NCBI GenBank assembly: GCA_031553775.1
Contig: JAVBLA010000005.1
Span: 1 to 64,000 of the forward strand
Reading direction: 5' to 3'
DNA length: 64,000 nucleotides
From: JAISFI01 sp031553775
GTDB taxonomy: Bacteria; Bacteroidota; Bacteroidia; Bacteroidales; Azobacteroidaceae
Shown piece after piece: positions 61,189 to 64,000 of this stretch; position 1 is the first letter of the stretch, and the number at the start of each line of letters is the position of its first letter. The position numbers and the translations under genes are program-made. The notes under the pieces were generated by a model that saw only the letters and a program-made list of their open reading frames with translations, made no database searches and had not been told where the DNA came from.

Positions 61189-62835
61189 CTATTTTTGCCG
61201 GCGAAAATATTCCAGGATGGCATCGAATGTACCCAAGGGAAAAGACGATGGCTGACCATACCACAAAAACGATTCATAACCTTCATAATCCTTTGCCCGG
61301 ATATGAGGATCGGTAGCCATATAGCCAGATACATCGTTGGTATAGGCAATAACAGATACTTTCCGGTCCGGCCATACATTTTTGATCGCAAGGCCATACT
61401 CCGTAGTGGCTTCCCTGGAAAGTCCGATCAATTTCCAGTCGCCGATATCCAAAGTCTGCACATAAACAGTCATCGTTGCCGGCAGGGTTTTATCGTCGTA
61501 ATGTTTCAGCATCCGGTCGGCCCAACGGACATTCCTGCCGGGTATATCACTTTCACATCCTCCGGGTATATCCTTGATCTTACCGATATTTTCATTTCTC
61601 AAGGACAGAACTTCTTCCTTAGAATCTGGGAAAATGGGAATAAGAACAGAATCTGTTTTCGCCCGGATATTTCCCTGAATGGGAGACATTTCTTTTTCCA
61701 CACACCTCAACACATCGTTTGCCAGTACTTTCCCGGAGATCCGAGAAGAGTCTTTGGGATTGATATCCCCGGCGCAAGCCTGTAAAAAAATCGCATGCTC
61801 ATATCCGGCTTGTTGGAGAGATTCCCGGGCATGTCCCGGAAAATTAGCGCTAAGGGTATATCTTCCGGCTGCATCATCAATAAATACGGGATGGCATCCG
61901 GTAAGAAAAAGCAAAGAACTACGTTTCCGGTCGACAGATGTTATCCGTAGCACATCGAGGCTGTTATCATAAACTGTCTGATCTCCTTTAAGGCTTCTGT
62001 TATATCCAATGTTGGTTGTATCGCGTCCGAACGAAAGGTATGAAGGTTCCATCCGGTCCAGGGCATTTTCTACCGCTTGTATAATTCCCGGATAAAGCAC
62101 CCGGTTCAGATAAGTGCTATCCGGATGCTGGTTTTGAATGCCCCAGGTGGGCCATTGTTGTGTGGTCGGAGCAAAATGCGTATGAGAAGCGTTGATCATG
62201 ATCGCTTCTCCGGGAATACCTCTTCTCCTGGATATTTCTTCTTTGACGTTCCGGGTAAAAGAATAATCCAATCCACAAACATCGACGGCCACAATGACTG
62301 CGGTTTTTTTGCCTTTCCGGATGGCAATGGCTTTTGCAGAAAGGTTTCCTTCTGTTTTATGGCGGTTCCTGTAAACATGTCCATCAGAGGCAAGGGTATA
62401 TAGTTTTTGACGATGGCAGGCAATTTTTAATATATCGATGTTATATGTTTCTTTGTTATTGTATCCGATTCTTTTCCAATCTCCGGAGGAGGTCAAATCT
62501 CGTTCCAACAAAAAATGATCGGTAGTAAGAGCGTAACATTTATTTTCATCGCAGGTTTGGCTGATGATTTTTTCAAATTCTTTCCCTTTTGGAAATTTTT
62601 CTGTTTTTTTAAATTGTTCTTTAATGTCAGCCATACCGGTAATAGTATCTATTAGGCCCATATCTTCCCAGGTAAGTGAAAAACGGCCCTGAGGAGGACC
62701 GGCGTAACCGGCCAGGGCTATAGAAACAGTTTCATCGGTAGGCTCGATGCTGACGGATGATGTTCCTACTTCGTATAGGGTGGTGCATGATACGAATAGT
62801 TTTAATGATAGTAATAGTAAGCCTATTCTTTTCAT
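61189..62835 (-). CDS. Neutral ceramidase-like lipoprotein
   Basis: A 548-aa lipoprotein (lipobox FVSC, Cys17). It matches the N-terminal catalytic domain of neutral/alkaline ceramidases: ALAGYAGPPQGRF, VVDVCGLD-type strand AVIVAVDVCGLDYS, the zinc motif ASHTHFAPT, LTGCHPVF and LQACAGDINPKD. It lacks the C-terminal Ig-like domain, as do many bacterial homologues. About 105 residues (58-163) rich in Cys, Trp and beta-propeller-like wording (YALTTDHFLL, GDWKRIGYNN, LYTLASDGHVYRNRHK) are inserted after GRF. It probably hydrolyses an amide lipid at the cell surface; the substrate is unproven. Confidence 0.85.
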   Translation of the reverse strand: MKRIGLLLLSLKLFVSCTTLYEVGTSSVSIEPTDETVSIALAGYAGPPQGRFSLTWEDMGLIDTITGMADIKEQFKKTEKFPKGKEFEKIISQTCDENKCYALTTDHFLLERDLTSSGDWKRIGYNNKETYNIDILKIACHRQKLYTLASDGHVYRNRHKTEGNLSAKAIAIRKGKKTAVIVAVDVCGLDYSFTRNVKEEISRRRGIPGEAIMINASHTHFAPTTQQWPTWGIQNQHPDSTYLNRVLYPGIIQAVENALDRMEPSYLSFGRDTTNIGYNRSLKGDQTVYDNSLDVLRITSVDRKRSSLLFLTGCHPVFIDDAAGRYTLSANFPGHARESLQQAGYEHAIFLQACAGDINPKDSSRISGKVLANDVLRCVEKEMSPIQGNIRAKTDSVLIPIFPDSKEEVLSLRNENIGKIKDIPGGCESDIPGRNVRWADRMLKHYDDKTLPATMTVYVQTLDIGDWKLIGLSREATTEYGLAIKNVWPDRKVSVIAYTNDVSGYMATDPHIRAKDYEGYESFLWYGQPSSFPLGTFDAILEYFRRQK

Positions 62836-62857
62836 AATGAGAACGATTTGATTGATA

Positions 62858-63110
62858 CAAGGCTTTCGCCTTGGAGGATATTTTTAAGAAAATTACAAAT
62901 AGGTCAAGGCTTTCGCCTTGCAGTTCTATCCTTTTTGCCTTGATGCAAAAAGGATCAAAAAAATCAAGGCTGCGTCCCATTGGCTAAAAAATACTACGTT
63001 CCGGCTAAGAGAAAAGAACTCGCACCTGCGGTGCTCAAACAGCTTTTCTCTTTTAACGCCTACACTGCGTATTTTTCTTCACGCCAATGGCCCGAGGCCG
63101 GGGGCGGAGC
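62858..63110. repeat. Compound hairpin element B
   Basis: A dense array of inverted repeats: CAAGGC/GCCTTG hairpins at 62858-62873 and 62905-62920; ATCCTTTTTG (62928-62937) with CAAAAAGGAT (62946-62955); CCATTGGC (62977-62984) with GCCAATGG (63083-63090), enclosing AGAGAAAAG (63008-63016) with CTTTTCTCT (63043-63051), which itself encloses GCACC/GGTGC. It ends in GC-rich GGCC-type repeats. No protein features are seen in its frames. Confidence 0.75.
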
Positions 63111-63173
63111 CGCATCGGCTGTTCGTTTAATCAAATGAACATTTTGCACAAGGTTTATTCTGATGAAGATAAC

Positions 63174-63246
63174 CGTCATTGCGAGCGACAGCGAAGCAAT
63201 CCCTTGCGATTAGCAGGAGGTTGCTTCGCTGTCGCTCGCAATGACG
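63174..63246. repeat. REP-like palindrome with 26-bp perfect arms
   Basis: Arms 63174-63199 and 63221-63246 are exact reverse complements (outer CGTCATTGCGAGC, inner GCGAAGCAA) around a 21-nt centre. It is the intact form of the units at 1-120 and 21364-21439. Confidence 0.9.
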
Positions 63247-63496
63247 AGACTTCGCAAACAATATTACCCCGCAAAATTGCCCAATTCACCCGGGCAAAGC
63301 CCGGTAATCCCCCTTAAATAAGGGGGAAGGGGGTTCTTTTCCTTGCTGTCGAAAAGCTGTCCGAAGCGAAAGAGCGCAGCGATTGAGTAAGTTCTTTTCG
63401 ACAAAGCGCCTTTTTTTGGTACCTTTTTTTGGCGCAGCAAAAAAAGATACAGAAAGTGTTTTTAATTCAAAATGTTTTTACACAAAAAAAACATTT
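63236..63496. repeat. Compound hairpin element A, right copy
   Basis: The second copy of the element at 152-411, same order and orientation. CCGGGC/GCCCGG at 63289-63303; the long stem is GTCGAAAAG (63348-63356) with CTTTTCGAC (63394-63402), changed from the left copy but still paired; the GCGCC-T7-GGTACC-T7-GGCGC palindrome at 63406-63435 is identical. Its start overlaps the REP palindrome. No gene is seen between 62836 and 63549. Confidence 0.8.
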
Positions 63497-63549
63497 CAAT
63501 CAGCCCCATAATTACAACAAAACAAAGATCAATCTATCACAAATAAAAT

Positions 63550-64000
63550 TTATTTCTTTACCAACAATACAGCATGCCGCTGTACTTTCCTTACAGCTTC
63601 GGCAATCAATTCCATATCATTCCGCGTACCCAACAACATCGTTTGAGAAAACCAGACAGCCTGTTCAACCAAACGGTCGTTCTGCGGACATTGGCTGCGC
63701 TCCAACCACTGTTTCATGGCCTTTTCTCCATAAATTTTCAAATAATGCTTATTTTTAGCCAGACCTGTTACATACGCATCTTTGTTCATCGGACCATATC
63801 CCGAGTTACAGGGTATCCCTTCTGCTATCATCGCCTGAATGAAGCGTTCCCGGCTCAAACCGGAGAATTGTGCCGGATCGTAGCGAAACATATACAGGTG
63901 ATACGCGCTGTTGGTCACCCCTTCATATAACTTAGCCGGGGTAATCCCCGGTATATCCCTGAATAACTCTGTAAGATAGTCCGCATTTTCGGTTCTTTTG
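63550..64000 (-). CDS. DegT/DnrJ/EryC1-family aminotransferase, 3' part
   Basis: The C-terminal 149 residues of a gene that continues past the right edge. The frame stays open from the edge (TENADYLTELFRDIPGITPA) through NSAYHLYMFRYDPAQFSGLS, RERFIQAMIAEGIPCNSGYG and LERSQCPQNDRLVEQAVWFS. This is typical of the small domain of PLP-dependent sugar aminotransferases and dehydratases (NDP-keto-sugar type), where the HLY strand and the GIP(C/T)..GY segment shape the active site. The catalytic Lys would lie outside the window. No start can be assigned. Confidence 0.85.
   Translation of the reverse strand, partial: KRTENADYLTELFRDIPGITPAKLYEGVTNSAYHLYMFRYDPAQFSGLSRERFIQAMIAEGIPCNSGYGPMNKDAYVTGLAKNKHYLKIYGEKAMKQWLERSQCPQNDRLVEQAVWFSQTMLLGTRNDMELIAEAVRKVQRHAVLLVKK

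Noticed and set aside
62918..63317. Two short plus-strand open frames across element B and the REP palindrome
   Set aside because: They are translations of structured repeats, with no start signals and no protein-like composition.
152..63496. Window as one large composite transposon bounded by direct repeats
   Set aside because: The two element A copies are several percent diverged, have no visible target duplication or transposase, and the interval holds housekeeping genes such as rho, guaB and tilS.

Overview
The window looks like a chromosomal segment of an anaerobic Bacteroidales bacterium. It carries SusC/SusD-type outer-membrane uptake genes, BACON and DUF4998-type surface modules, a Rho factor with a long disordered insert, promoters matching the Bacteroidetes consensus TAnnTTTG (best case TTTG-N19-TATATTTG), and several proteins with type IX secretion (T9SS) C-terminal sorting domains. 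The T9SS tails argue against Bacteroides itself and fit families such as Tannerellaceae, Dysgonomonadaceae or Odoribacteraceae; I cannot name the genus. No rRNA, tRNA, CRISPR, prophage or transposase gene was seen.

Layout. 1-411: repeat DNA. 498-7461 (minus strand): an RRM RNA-binding protein, then a methylmalonyl-CoA epimerase / Na+-pumping methylmalonyl-CoA decarboxylase operon (mce-mmdA-oadG-like-mmdC-mmdB; the propionate branch of succinate fermentation), then an IMP dehydrogenase. 7562-12832 (plus): tilS, rho, a DUF4136-like lipoprotein and a small outer-membrane barrel. 12829-16351: an unknown membrane protein and a two-component system. 16371-29285 (minus): a 1546-aa GH92 mannosidase with discoidin modules and a T9SS tail, a TonB protein, cysK and two large surface proteins. 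29518-33516 (plus): an M6 metalloprotease with a T9SS-like tail and two small secreted proteins, one resembling isolated TonB-receptor plug modules.

33527-59287 is a run of 18 consecutive minus-strand genes that reads as a carbohydrate or glycoconjugate utilisation locus: a small T9SS protein, two DUF4998-type proteins, two sialidase-fold propellers, HEAT-DUF1080, SusC, SusD, a DUF4959/5000-like lipoprotein, four exported Gfo/Idh/MocA oxidoreductases, an HpcH/HpaI aldolase, two MFS importers, nagB and nagA. Next to it lie a convergent pair, a BACON-BACON-EEP phosphodiesterase (plus) and a neutral-ceramidase-like lipoprotein (minus). Together they could attack a sialylated or amino-sugar glycoconjugate, possibly a glycosphingolipid, with part of the sugar chemistry going through keto intermediates made by Gfo/Idh/MocA enzymes and DUF1080. 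This is inference from gene content. A 14-bp motif upstream of three transcription units in the locus may be its operator.

62858-63496 is dense structured repeat DNA, including a second copy of the element at 152-411. The two copies differ by compensating changes in a hairpin stem. A DegT/DnrJ-type aminotransferase gene runs off the right edge. Two other repeat-related points stand out: AATTGAAA-type intergenic repeats supply the N-terminal signal sequences of two Gfo/Idh/MocA proteins, and similar repeats form inverted pairs in the spacers of the mmd operon.
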